Below are positions 33,834 to 42,367 of a DNA stretch of 64,000 bases, one piece after another. The notes under the pieces were generated by a model that saw nothing but the letters and a program-made list of their open reading frames with translations, searched no databases and was not told the DNA's origin. Position 1 is the first letter of the stretch, and each line of letters begins with the position of its first letter. The stretch spans positions 1,872,501-1,936,500 of the forward strand of contig NZ_BSEC01000001.1 in NCBI RefSeq assembly GCF_027923385.1, written 5' to 3'. Origin of the DNA: Methylocystis echinoides (GTDB taxonomy: Bacteria > Pseudomonadota > Alphaproteobacteria > Rhizobiales > Beijerinckiaceae). The position numbers and the translations under genes were made by a program.

Positions 33834-35425
33834 TGACAAGGGAACGCGTCACACTCTACGACACCACTCTGCGCGACGGGGCGCAGACGACCGGCGTCGA
33901 CTTCTCGCTCGACGACAAGCGGCAGATCGCCGCCATGCTCGACGATCTCGGCGTCGATTATGTCGAAGGCGGCTATCCCGGCGCCAACCCGACCGACACG
34001 GAATTTTTCGCGCGGCGTCCCAGCATGCGCGCGCGCTTCTCGGCCTTCGGCATGACACGGCGTCAGGGGCGCTCGGTGGAGAATGATCCGGGCGTCGCGG
34101 CGCTGCTCGACAGCGCGGCGGACGCCGTTACCTTCGTCGCCAAGAGCTGGGACTATCAGGTCAAGGTCGCCTTACGCTCCACGGAAGAGGACAACCTCGA
34201 GGGTATTACGCAATCCGTAAGAGCCGCCGTGCTGAAGCAGAAGGAGGCGGCGGTCGACTGCGAGCATTTCTTCGATGGTTTCAAGGCGAATCCCCAATAT
34301 GCGCTGGCCTGCGCCAAGGCCGCCCATGACGCCGGCGCGCGCTGGGTCGTGCTCTGCGACACCAATGGCGGGACGCTGCCGCATGAAGTCGAGCGGATTG
34401 TCGCGGAAGTGGTGAAGGTCATCCCCGGCGATCATGTCGGCGTGCATTGCCATGACGACACGGGGCAGGCGGTGGCCAATTCGCTCGCGGCGGTGCGCGC
34501 GGGGGCGCGGCAGATTCAGGGAACGCTGAACGGGCTCGGCGAACGCTGCGGCAACGCCAATCTCACGACGATCATCCCGACGCTCCTGCTGAAGCAAGAA
34601 TTCGCCGAGCGCTTCGAGATCGGCGTCACCACGGAAAAGCTCACTCATCTCACGCGCATCAGCCATGCGCTGGACGAATTGCTCAATCGCGCGCCCAATC
34701 GTCATGCGCCCTATGTCGGCGCCAGCGCCTTTGCGACCAAGGCGGGCATTCACGCCTCCGCCGTGCTCACCGATCCGCGCACCTATGAGCATGTGCCGCC
34801 GGAGACGGTTGGCAATACGCGCCGCGTGCTGGTCTCGGATCAGGCGGGGCGGTCCAACATCATTTCGGAGCTGACGCGGCTCGGCGTTCATCTGGACAAG
34901 AACGATCCGCGCCTGGCGCGCCTGCTCGACGAGGTGAAGGAGAAGGAGGCGCAGGGCTACGCCTATGAGGGCGCCGACGCGTCCTTTTATCTGCTCGCGA
35001 AACGCGTGCTCGGCGAGGCGCCGCATTTCTTCGACATCGAGCGCTACAGCGTGGCGGTGGATCGACGCTTCGCGCGCAACGGCTTCGAGGATCAGGGCGC
35101 CGAGGCCATTGTGAAGATCACCGTGCATGGCGAGAGCCGCATTTCGGCGGCGGAAGGAAACGGCCCCGTCAACGCGCTCGACCTCGCGCTGCGCAAGGAT
35201 CTCGGCGTCTACCAGAAATTCATCGACGACGTCCGGCTTGTGGATTACCGCGTGCGCGTGTTTCAGGGCGGCACCGACGCTGTGACCCGCGTGCTGGTCG
35301 AATGCGCGGATGCAGAGGGCAATCGCTGGTCGACGGTGGGCGTGTCGGCCAATGTGATCGACGCGTCTTTCGAGGCCATTGTCGATGCGATCAATTACAA
35401 GCTGCTGGTGTCGGGCGCGCGGTAG
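33833..35425 (+). CDS. cimA: (R)-citramalate synthase
   Basis: A 530-residue enzyme that condenses pyruvate with acetyl-CoA, opening the threonine-independent route to 2-oxobutyrate and isoleucine. Translation starts at ATG 33833. The catalytic barrel begins RVTLYDTTLRDGAQTTGVDFS, with VLCDTNGGTLPHEV and the metal-binding GVHCHDDTGQAVANS. The C-terminal LeuA-dimer/allosteric domain (about 390-520) carries the regulatory fold. The DTTLRDGAQT and C-terminal pattern match CimA (TIGR00977 type) rather than LeuA. The gene is coupled to the upstream GNAT gene. Confidence 0.94.
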   Translation: MTRERVTLYDTTLRDGAQTTGVDFSLDDKRQIAAMLDDLGVDYVEGGYPGANPTDTEFFARRPSMRARFSAFGMTRRQGRSVENDPGVAALLDSAADAVTFVAKSWDYQVKVALRSTEEDNLEGITQSVRAAVLKQKEAAVDCEHFFDGFKANPQYALACAKAAHDAGARWVVLCDTNGGTLPHEVERIVAEVVKVIPGDHVGVHCHDDTGQAVANSLAAVRAGARQIQGTLNGLGERCGNANLTTIIPTLLLKQEFAERFEIGVTTEKLTHLTRISHALDELLNRAPNRHAPYVGASAFATKAGIHASAVLTDPRTYEHVPPETVGNTRRVLVSDQAGRSNIISELTRLGVHLDKNDPRLARLLDEVKEKEAQGYAYEGADASFYLLAKRVLGEAPHFFDIERYSVAVDRRFARNGFEDQGAEAIVKITVHGESRISAAEGNGPVNALDLALRKDLGVYQKFIDDVRLVDYRVRVFQGGTDAVTRVLVECADAEGNRWSTVGVSANVIDASFEAIVDAINYKLLVSGAR

Positions 35426-35492
35426 GTGGACCCGCACCAGGGCATGCAAGTCCATCGGCCCTTCAGGAGAAGCGGGAATCGGCGTGTTCTCA

Positions 35493-35626
35493 TCCCTCCC
35501 CTTTACGGGGAGGGTGGCGCGCGGAACGCGCGACGGGTGGGGTTCACGCCGCTCTATGGTTGTTGCGGCCTTACCCCACCCGACCCCGCCTGACGGCGGG
35601 GCCACCCTCCCCGTAAAGGGGAGGGA
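35493..35626. repeat. Family B compound palindrome, copy 3 (tails inward)
   Basis: The first arm (35493-35541) is in forward and the second (35573-35626) in reverse orientation, so the GGGTGGGG tails face each other, opposite to copies 1 and 2. The second arm has CCCCGCC-TGA-CGGCGGGG in place of the CGCGCGAAGCGCG mini-stem; changes on both sides preserve pairing. It lies just after cimA. A partial tail copy (35701-35726) follows, ending near the LOG-family stop. Confidence 0.8.
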
Positions 35627-35700
35627 TGGGGTTGCATCCGCATTGTCGAATACCCGGTTGCCGGTGTAGTATCCGCATATGTGACGATCGACGAGGACGC

Positions 35701-35726
35701 AGCGCGTGAAGCGCGACGGGTGGGGT
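35701..35726. repeat. Family B fragment
   Basis: AGCGCGTGAAGCGCGACGGG plus TGGGGT: only the second mini-stem and tail of a family B arm, without the CCCTCCCC hairpin. It lies 8 bp from the LOG-family stop codon. It is probably a decayed copy. Confidence 0.55.
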
Positions 35727-35733
35727 GCGGCTT

Positions 35734-36330
35734 CTACATCCGCGCCGTCACCGCGGTCTCCTCGACCTTCGGCATGCGCCGCGCCGTCGCGGTGATCATC
35801 GGCAGAATGTCCTCGACGCGCTCGGCGACCATGTAGCGCACGTCGTAGCCCTCTCGGATGAAGCCCTCATTGTGCATGTGCGCGAAGAGGGTCAGCAGCG
35901 GCCGCCAGAAGCCGCCGACATCGGCGATGACCAGCGGCTTGGTGTGGCGCCCGAGCTGGATCCAGGTGAGCTGCTCGGTGAGCTCCTCCAGCGTGCCGAC
36001 GCCGCCCGGCAGCGCCACGAAGGCGTCGGACTTCTCGAACATCAGCCGCTTTCGCGTATGCATGTCCTCCACCACGATCATCTCCGTGAGGCCGCGCATG
36101 GCGATCTCGCGCTCGTCGAGGAAGGTGGGGATGATCCCGGTCACGCGCCCGCCGGCGTTCAGCGTCGCGCGGGCGGTGATTCCCATGAGGCCGCAGGAGC
36201 CGCCGCCAAAGACAAGCCCGATGCCGGCCTGGGCCAGAAGGCGCCCGAAAGTTTCCGCCGCGGCCGCGTGGCGGGGGTCGTCTCCCTCGGCGGAGCCGCA
36301 GTAGACGCAAATATTTCTGATCTTCTGCAT
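35734..36330 (-). CDS. LOG family protein (TIGR00730), nucleotide phosphoribohydrolase-like
   Basis: A 198-residue Rossmann-fold protein of the Lonely Guy family, which cleaves nucleoside monophosphates and in some species releases free cytokinins. The signature PGGVGTLEE is at residues 108-116, with the upstream MHTRKRLMF catalytic-arginine stretch and the opening ICVYCGS...GGGSCGLMG. The length and motifs are complete. Divergent from the Atm1-type exporter. Whether the product makes a cytokinin or just recycles nucleotides cannot be told from sequence. Confidence 0.92.
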   Translation of the reverse strand: MQKIRNICVYCGSAEGDDPRHAAAAETFGRLLAQAGIGLVFGGGSCGLMGITARATLNAGGRVTGIIPTFLDEREIAMRGLTEMIVVEDMHTRKRLMFEKSDAFVALPGGVGTLEELTEQLTWIQLGRHTKPLVIADVGGFWRPLLTLFAHMHNEGFIREGYDVRYMVAERVEDILPMITATARRMPKVEETAVTARM

Positions 36331-36458
36331 TACTGTCTTCCGTCATCTGGCGCCGGCGGCCCCGCCGTCAAGCGGGGTGCGCGCGGAGGGTAAAAGTCTT
36401 ATATGACCTTTCAAGCCTCTGTCGCGAGGCGCCTCTCAAGTTTCATACCGGACTCCGA

Positions 36459-38351
36459 ATGCTCAGAATTGGCCAACGCGCATCGGGCGCCCCTGGCGCG
36501 CCCGACCCGCAGGACGCTTCCCTTTCCGAAGCCTCGCTCCTCAAGACGATCCACCGGCTGTGGCCCTATATCTGGCCGCGCGGCCGGCGCGATCTGGAGC
36601 TGCGCGTCGCCGCCGTTTTCGGCCTGCTGATTGTCAGCAAGCTGTTCAACGCCATGACGCCCTATGCCTTCAAATGGGCGACAGACGCGCTCGCGGAAAG
36701 CGGAGCAGATGCATTGCCCGTTCTGGGCGCCGGCGCCGTCGGTTTCACGCTGCTCATGGGCGCGATCCGCATCGTCGCCGTGATTTTGATGCAGGCGCGC
36801 GACGGCATATTCGCGGCGGTGGCCATGCACGCCGTGCGGCGCCTCGCCACCGATCTCTTCGTGCACATGCACGAACTGTCGTTGCGCTTCCACATCAGCC
36901 GCAAGACGGGCGGGCTCACGCGCGTTCTGGAGCGCGGCCGTAACGCCATCGAGACGCTGTCGCGGCTGGTGATGTCCACCGGCGCGCCGACCGCAATCGA
37001 GATGGTGCTGGTGCTGGGCATCTTTGTCTATCAGTTCGACTGGCGCTATGGCGCTGTGCTGATCCTCACGCTCGCCGCCTATTTCGCCTATACGACATTC
37101 GCCACCAACTGGCGCATCGCCATCCGCCGCCAGATGAACGAGAGCGACACCGACGCCAATCAGAAGGCGATCGACAGTCTTCTCAATTACGAGACGGTGA
37201 AATATTTCAGCGCGGAAGCGCGCGAGGCGGCGCGCTACGACAAGTCGATGATCCATTACGAGAAGGCCAGCACGCATTCCTATGTGTCGCTCGCCGTTCT
37301 CAACGCCGGTCAGACCGTGATCTACATCATCGGCGTCACGGTCATGATGGTGATGTGCGTCTACGGCATTCGCGCCGGTCAGAACAGCGTCGGCGATTTC
37401 GTTCTCATCAACGCCATGATGCTCCAGCTCGCGCAGCCCCTGAATTTCATGGGCACCTTCTATCGCGAGGTGCGGCAGGCGATCATCGACATCGAGATGA
37501 TGTTCGGCATTCTCTCGCGCAGCCCGGAGATCAAGGACAAGCCGGACGCAAAGCCGCTCGTCGTTTCGGAGGGCCGCATCGTCTTCGACGACGTGCAGTT
37601 CCATTACGATCCCGAGCGGCCGATCCTGAAGGGCGTGAGCTTCGAGGCGGCGCCGGGGCAGACCATCGCCATCGTCGGTCCGTCGGGCGCCGGCAAGTCG
37701 ACGATCTCGCGGCTGATGTTCCGCTTCTACGAGCCGCAGGCCGGGCGCATCACGATCGACGGGCAGAACATTCTCGATGTCACGCAGACGAGCCTGCGCG
37801 CCGCCATCGGCATGGTGCCGCAGGATACGGTGCTGTTCAACGACACCATCGGCTACAACATCCGCTATGGTCGCTGGGACGCGACCGACGACGAGGTGCG
37901 CGCCGCCGCGCAGCTCGCGCAGATCGACGGCTTCATCCAGCGCGTGCCGGAAGGCTATGACGCGCAGGTCGGCGAGCGCGGGCTGAAGCTCTCCGGCGGC
38001 GAGAAGCAGCGCGTGGCCATCGCCCGCACGATCCTCAAGGGGCCGCCGATCCTCATTCTCGACGAGGCGACCTCGGCGCTCGACAGTTTTACCGAGCACG
38101 AGATCCAGGAGGCGCTGCGCCGCGTCGCCAAGGGCCGCACGACGCTGGTGATCGCGCATCGCCTGTCGACGGTGGTGGATGCGGATGAAATCCTGTTCCT
38201 CGACCACGGCCGCATCATCGAGCGGGGGCGCCACGCGGAGCTGCTGGCGCTCGGCGGCCATTACGCCGGCATGTGGAACCGCCAGCGCGAAGCCGCCGAG
38301 GCGCGCGCGCGGCTGATCGAGGCCGAGCGCGAGGAGGCCGAGGCGGAGTAG
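36459..38351 (+). CDS. ABC transporter of the Atm1/ABCB7 type (fused permease-ATPase)
   Basis: A 630-residue half-transporter. Six membrane helices (about 50-340) precede the nucleotide-binding domain: Walker A GPSGAGKST at about 407-415, signature LSGGEKQ near 511, Walker B ILILDEATSALD near 531. The N-terminal TIHRLWPYIWP and the FFYREVRQ/DIEMMF-type linker match Atm1-like exporters, which move glutathione-linked or heavy-metal species out of the cytoplasm in alphaproteobacteria. The start is ATG 36459. A family B palindrome follows 43 bp after the stop. Confidence 0.93.
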   Translation: MLRIGQRASGAPGAPDPQDASLSEASLLKTIHRLWPYIWPRGRRDLELRVAAVFGLLIVSKLFNAMTPYAFKWATDALAESGADALPVLGAGAVGFTLLMGAIRIVAVILMQARDGIFAAVAMHAVRRLATDLFVHMHELSLRFHISRKTGGLTRVLERGRNAIETLSRLVMSTGAPTAIEMVLVLGIFVYQFDWRYGAVLILTLAAYFAYTTFATNWRIAIRRQMNESDTDANQKAIDSLLNYETVKYFSAEAREAARYDKSMIHYEKASTHSYVSLAVLNAGQTVIYIIGVTVMMVMCVYGIRAGQNSVGDFVLINAMMLQLAQPLNFMGTFYREVRQAIIDIEMMFGILSRSPEIKDKPDAKPLVVSEGRIVFDDVQFHYDPERPILKGVSFEAAPGQTIAIVGPSGAGKSTISRLMFRFYEPQAGRITIDGQNILDVTQTSLRAAIGMVPQDTVLFNDTIGYNIRYGRWDATDDEVRAAAQLAQIDGFIQRVPEGYDAQVGERGLKLSGGEKQRVAIARTILKGPPILILDEATSALDSFTEHEIQEALRRVAKGRTTLVIAHRLSTVVDADEILFLDHGRIIERGRHAELLALGGHYAGMWNRQREAAEARARLIEAEREEAEAE

Positions 38352-38393
38352 GGGGCGTGGCCTCAGGCGGTTCGCGCTGCCGATGCAACCCCA

Positions 38394-38522
38394 TCCCTCC
38401 CCCTTGCGGGGAGGGTGGCCCGGCGAAGCCGGGTCGGGTGGGGTAAGCCGCTTCGGCGTCTCGTCGGCGAGAACCCCCACCCGTCGCGCTTCGCGCGCCA
38501 CCCTCCCCGCAAGGGGGAGGGA
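38394..38522. repeat. Family B compound palindrome, copy 4 (tails inward)
   Basis: Arm 1 (38394-38443) has the variant mini-stem CCCGGCGAAGCCGGG, and arm 2 (38474-38522) has the usual CGCGCTTCGCGCG. Both G/C changes in arm 1 are compensated, keeping the stem. It fills most of the 308-bp gap between the Atm1-type gene and the next exported protein; I see nothing else there. Confidence 0.8.
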
Positions 38523-38659
38523 TCGAGCCCGAAGAGCCTTGCCGCACCGGACGCGGGCGGAGGTGGCAAGAACCGCGCGCCTTTTGGCGAGGATCGTTCT
38601 TTGCGTTAGGTCAAATTCCGACGCACCCTGCGCTTTCGTAGCCGCCATGGGAGCGTCCG

Positions 38660-39262
38660 ATGTCGAAACGTCTTTTCCTCGCCTCACTGATCGCGTTCGG
38701 CGCGGCGTCCGGCGCCCATGCGCAGATCGCCGCCGAGCATCCGCGCTTCTGCGTGATGAACGTCGGCCCGACGCAGATGATGTTCAGCGCCTTTCAGGAA
38801 AACCGCACTGACGCGATCTTCTGCCAGTCCGTCGCCGAAGCCGGCCGGACCCTGATCATCCTCGATGCGAAGAGCAGCGAGCTTCGGGACATGAAGATCG
38901 AGGCGCGCGTGTTGAGGAATGTCGGCCAGAAGGACTGGCGCGACGACCTCGACGCCAACACCATCGCCTTGTTGCCGGCTGGCAAGTATCTTCAGACGGG
39001 CGGGACGACCAGCTTCCACGCCGACCTGCCCAAGGACGGCGAGTATATGACCGTCGTGCGCGCCTTCAGCGACGACGGCGGCAAGGAATATGTCGGCCAG
39101 TATTATTTCACGGTGGGCGGCTCGTTCGAGCAGAACGTCGCCGCCGGGGGCGCGGTGGCCATCGCGAGCTTCGCCGGCCTGCTGCTGTGGCGGCGCGGGA
39201 GCGTGGCCAAGCCGGCGCCGAAAGCGAAGCCGGCGCCCTCAGCCGCCCGTCAGTCGTCTTAG
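38660..39262 (+). CDS. Exported protein with C-terminal membrane anchor, unknown
   Basis: A 200-residue protein: signal peptide 1-21 (LASLIAFGAASGAHAQ), then a beta-rich domain with two Cys (RFCVMNVGPTQMMFSAF, AIFCQSVAEAGRTLIILD) that could form a disulfide. A C-terminal transmembrane stretch (GGAVAIASFAGLLLW, about 162-177) and a basic Pro/Ala tail end it. The topology is periplasmic domain with a C-terminal anchor. I do not recognise the family. It starts at ATG 38660 after the family B palindrome. Confidence 0.72.
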   Translation: MSKRLFLASLIAFGAASGAHAQIAAEHPRFCVMNVGPTQMMFSAFQENRTDAIFCQSVAEAGRTLIILDAKSSELRDMKIEARVLRNVGQKDWRDDLDANTIALLPAGKYLQTGGTTSFHADLPKDGEYMTVVRAFSDDGGKEYVGQYYFTVGGSFEQNVAAGGAVAIASFAGLLLWRRGSVAKPAPKAKPAPSAARQSS

Positions 39263-39526
39263 ATTGCGGTCGACGCGCCGCTTGTAAACGGCGACAGCGC
39301 GGCCGGGGGCGTGATGCGCTTCGCCGGCGACGATGGCGCGGGCGGCCGCAAGCGAGGCCTCCGCAGCCGCGTCGATCTTCTCCGCGACCATGAGAGACCC
39401 CTCGCGGCTGGGGTCGACAACGCCGAAGGCCATCTTGGTGAGGCGCACGGCGATGACAGCGTTGGCCGCCATGCTCAGGGCAAGCGTATCGACAAAAAGC
39501 GTCGCCAGTCCGGGCTTGTTGTCCAT
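39239..39526 (-). CDS. Hypothetical protein, 95 aa, helical
   Basis: From ATG 39526 the protein reads MDNKPGLATLFVDTLALSMA. It is predominantly helical, with KMAFGVVDPSREGSLMVAEK in the middle and an Ala-rich helix AAEASLAAARAIVAGEAHH. The pattern resembles small antifreeze- or phasin-like helical proteins in rhizobia, but that is only an impression. Its last bases overlap the convergent exported-protein gene by 24 bp. It is divergent from uvrB. Confidence 0.6.
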   Translation of the reverse strand: MDNKPGLATLFVDTLALSMAANAVIAVRLTKMAFGVVDPSREGSLMVAEKIDAAAEASLAAARAIVAGEAHHAPGRAVAVYKRRVDRNLRRLTGG

Positions 39527-39669
39527 GCGCGTGAGTCTCCCCAACCAGACGCCGAGTTTGCGTCATAACGAATGTAAATGCAAAGGCCGGGCCGTGAAAC
39601 GCCGTTAACGCCGCCTTTCCGGCAGCTTGCGGCTTCCCTCCCGCCCTCCGAACCCCCATATTCGCGGCC

Positions 39670-42246
39670 ATGGCGAAGTCTCCCGACAAACCGAAAGCCC
39701 CCAAAAAGGACCCCGCCCGCCCCACCCGCGCGCGCGCGTCGAAGCCCGAGGTTGCGCCGCTGGCGCCGCATCTGGCGCAATTGCTCAATCCGGCGCTGGC
39801 ACCGGGTTTCGAGGACATGCGGCAGGCCAGCTATGACGCGACCGATCCCGCCGCGCTGGACGCCGACGAAATCCCCAAATGGGTGCTGGGCGAGCTGCCG
39901 CCGCAGGGCGGGGGCGTGCAGGCGACGGCCGATTCGCTGGCCGAGCTGCTGCGTCTCGGCGATCCCAATCTGCGGGGCGCCAAGCCCTGGGCGCCGCATC
40001 GACCCGAGCGGCCGGCGAAATCGGAGGGCGGCGTCCGCTTCGAGCTGGTGTCCGATTATACGCCCAAGGGCGACCAGCCGGCGGCGATCGCCGAGCTGGT
40101 GAAGGGCATTCAGGCCAATGAGCGCGATCAGGTGCTGCTCGGCGTCACCGGCTCGGGCAAGACCTTCACCATGGCCAGCGTCATCGCCGCGACGCAGCGG
40201 CCGGCGCTGATCCTCGCGCCCAACAAGACGCTCGCCGCGCAGCTCTATGGCGAGTTCAGGAGCTTCTTTCCCAATAACGCCGTCGAATATTTCGTCTCCT
40301 ACTACGATTACTACCAGCCGGAAGCCTATGTGCCGCGCTCGGACACCTATATCGAGAAGGAATCCAGCGTAAACGAGCAGATCGACCGCATGCGCCACGC
40401 TGCGACGCGCGCGCTGCTGGAGCGCGACGACGTCATCATCGTCGCCTCGGTCTCCTGCATCTACGGCATCGGCTCGGTCGAGACCTATACGGCCATGACC
40501 TTCTCCGTGCAGCTCGGCGAAAAGCTGGAGCAGCGGCAGCTGGTGACGGACCTCGTGGCGCTGCATTACCGCCGTGTGCAGGCCGACTTCACGCGAGGGA
40601 CGTTCAGGGTGCGCGGCGACACCGTCGATGTATTTCCGGCCCACTATGAGGATCGCGCCTGGCGCATTTCCTTCTTCGGCGACGAGGTGGAATCCATTTC
40701 CGAATTCGATCCGCTCACCGGCAAGAAGACGGTCGATCTCGAATTCGTGAAGGTCTACGCCAATTCGCATTATGTGACGCCGCGCCCGACGCTGTTGCAG
40801 TCGATCAAGGCGATCAAGGAGGAGTTGAAACAGCGGCTCGACGAGCTGAACCGCTCCGGCCGCCTGCTGGAGGCGCAGCGACTCGAGCAGCGCACGCGTT
40901 TCGATCTGGAAATGATGGAGGCGACGGGCGCCTGCGCCGGCATCGAGAATTACTCGCGCTATCTCACCGGCCGCAAGCCGGGCGAGCCGCCGCCGACGCT
41001 GTTCGAATATCTGCCCGACAATGCGCTTGTCTTCGCCGATGAAAGCCATGTGTCGATACCGCAGATCGGCGGCATGTATCGCGGCGACTTCCGCCGCAAG
41101 GCGACGCTGGCGGAATATGGTTTCCGCCTGCCGTCCTGCATGGACAATCGCCCGCTGCGCTTCGAGGAATGGGACGCCATGCGGCCGCAGACGGTTTCCG
41201 TCTCCGCGACGCCGGGCAATTGGGAGATGGAGCAGACCGGCGGCGTCTTCGTCGAGCAGGTCATTCGCCCGACCGGGCTGATTGATCCGCCCGTTGAGGT
41301 GCGCCCGGCGCGCGCGCAGGTCGACGATCTCCTCGACGAAGTGCGCGCCACCTCGCAGATCGGCTATCGGACGCTCGTCACCGTCCTCACCAAGAGGATG
41401 GCCGAGGATCTCACCGAATATCTGCATGAGAACGGCATGCGCGTGCGCTACATGCACAGCGACATCGACACGCTGGAGCGCATCGAGATCATCCGCGATC
41501 TGCGTCTGGGCGCCTTCGATGTGCTGGTCGGCATCAATCTGCTGCGCGAGGGCCTCGACATTCCCGAATGCGGCCTCGTCGCCATTCTCGACGCCGACAA
41601 GGAAGGGTTTCTGCGCTCCGAAACCTCGCTGGTGCAGACCATCGGCCGCGCCGCCCGCAACGTCGACGGGCGCGTGATCCTCTATGCGGATCACATCACC
41701 GGCTCGATGAAGCGCGCCATGGACGAGACCGAGCGCCGCCGCGCCAAGCAGGAGGCCTATAATCTCGCGCACAACATCACCCCGGCGTCGATCAAGCGGG
41801 GCATCGCCGATATTCTCGGCAGCGTGGCGGAGCAGGATCACGTCACCGTCGACACGGGCTACGACATCGCGCCGGGCCATAATCTCGCCGCGACCATCGC
41901 CGATCTCGAAAAGCGGATGAAGGCGGCGGCCGCCGACCTCAACTTCGAGGAGGCGGCGCGGATGCGCGACGAAATCCAGCGGCTTCAGAAGATGGAGCTG
42001 CTCGGCGATCTTCCGCCGCTCGAGCGCGCCCAGCGCGCCCGCGAGGTCGCGCGCCACAAGCCGCGCGACGCATCCGACGGCGCCCTGGCCACCCGCGCCC
42101 GCAAGCCGACCGACGCGGATATGGGTCCGCATAATTTCGGCGGCGGAGAGGCGCGGCCGGTGGGGCGCGTCGCGCCGGCGCGCCCGGCCGGGCGGTCGTC
42201 GGGCGGGAAGCCGGGGACGCGGACGGTGAAGGGGAAGCCGAAGTAG
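39670..42246 (+). CDS. uvrB: Excinuclease ABC subunit UvrB with N-terminal extension
   Basis: UvrB verifies DNA damage in nucleotide excision repair. The 858-residue product is longer than the ~670 of E. coli because of an N-terminal extension of about 122 residues and a C-terminal Pro/Arg-rich tail of ~60. The helicase core begins near [17 protein letters not shown], with Walker [11 protein letters not shown] at about 158-167, the beta-hairpin [12 protein letters not shown], motif [15 protein letters not shown] and motif [12 protein letters not shown]. The UVR motif ([19 protein letters not shown]) is near 760. The extension lacks recognisable domains; similar ones occur in Hyphomicrobiales. 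Confidence 0.97.
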   Translation: MAKSPDKPKAPKKDPARPTRARASKPEVAPLAPHLAQLLNPALAPGFEDMRQASYDATDPAALDADEIPKWVLGELPPQGGGVQATADSLAELLRLGDPNLRGAKPWAPHRPERPAKSEGGVRFELVSDYTPKGDQPAAIAELVKGIQANERDQVLLGVTGSGKTFTMASVIAATQRPALILAPNKTLAAQLYGEFRSFFPNNAVEYFVSYYDYYQPEAYVPRSDTYIEKESSVNEQIDRMRHAATRALLERDDVIIVASVSCIYGIGSVETYTAMTFSVQLGEKLEQRQLVTDLVALHYRRVQADFTRGTFRVRGDTVDVFPAHYEDRAWRISFFGDEVESISEFDPLTGKKTVDLEFVKVYANSHYVTPRPTLLQSIKAIKEELKQRLDELNRSGRLLEAQRLEQRTRFDLEMMEATGACAGIENYSRYLTGRKPGEPPPTLFEYLPDNALVFADESHVSIPQIGGMYRGDFRRKATLAEYGFRLPSCMDNRPLRFEEWDAMRPQTVSVSATPGNWEMEQTGGVFVEQVIRPTGLIDPPVEVRPARAQVDDLLDEVRATSQIGYRTLVTVLTKRMAEDLTEYLHENGMRVRYMHSDIDTLERIEIIRDLRLGAFDVLVGINLLREGLDIPECGLVAILDADKEGFLRSETSLVQTIGRAARNVDGRVILYADHITGSMKRAMDETERRRAKQEAYNLAHNITPASIKRGIADILGSVAEQDHVTVDTGYDIAPGHNLAATIADLEKRMKAAAADLNFEEAARMRDEIQRLQKMELLGDLPPLERAQRAREVARHKPRDASDGALATRARKPTDADMGPHNFGGGEARPVGRVAPARPAGRSSGGKPGTRTVKGKPK

Positions 42247-42308
42247 GGGCGTTTTCAGCGCCGACAGTCTATTAAGACAGTAGAGTTTATGGAGCCTTTG
42301 CGATAATA

Positions 42309-42332
42309 GGCGGGGACTTATGTATCCCCGCC
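42309..42332 (+). terminator. Hairpin after uvrB
   Basis: An 8-bp perfect stem GGCGGGGA/TCCCCGCC with an 8-nt loop lies 63 bp past the uvrB stop. Only a weak T stretch follows. It is 36 bp before the SulP-fusion start, so it could also affect that gene's leader. Confidence 0.45.
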
Positions 42333-42367
42333 GGGCTTTCCGGCGCGATCGATTGCGTGGAAGTCGG

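Noticed and set aside
32452..38522. CRISPR array
   Set aside because: The repeats are compound palindromes of variable spacing and orientation, not regular direct repeats with unique spacers.
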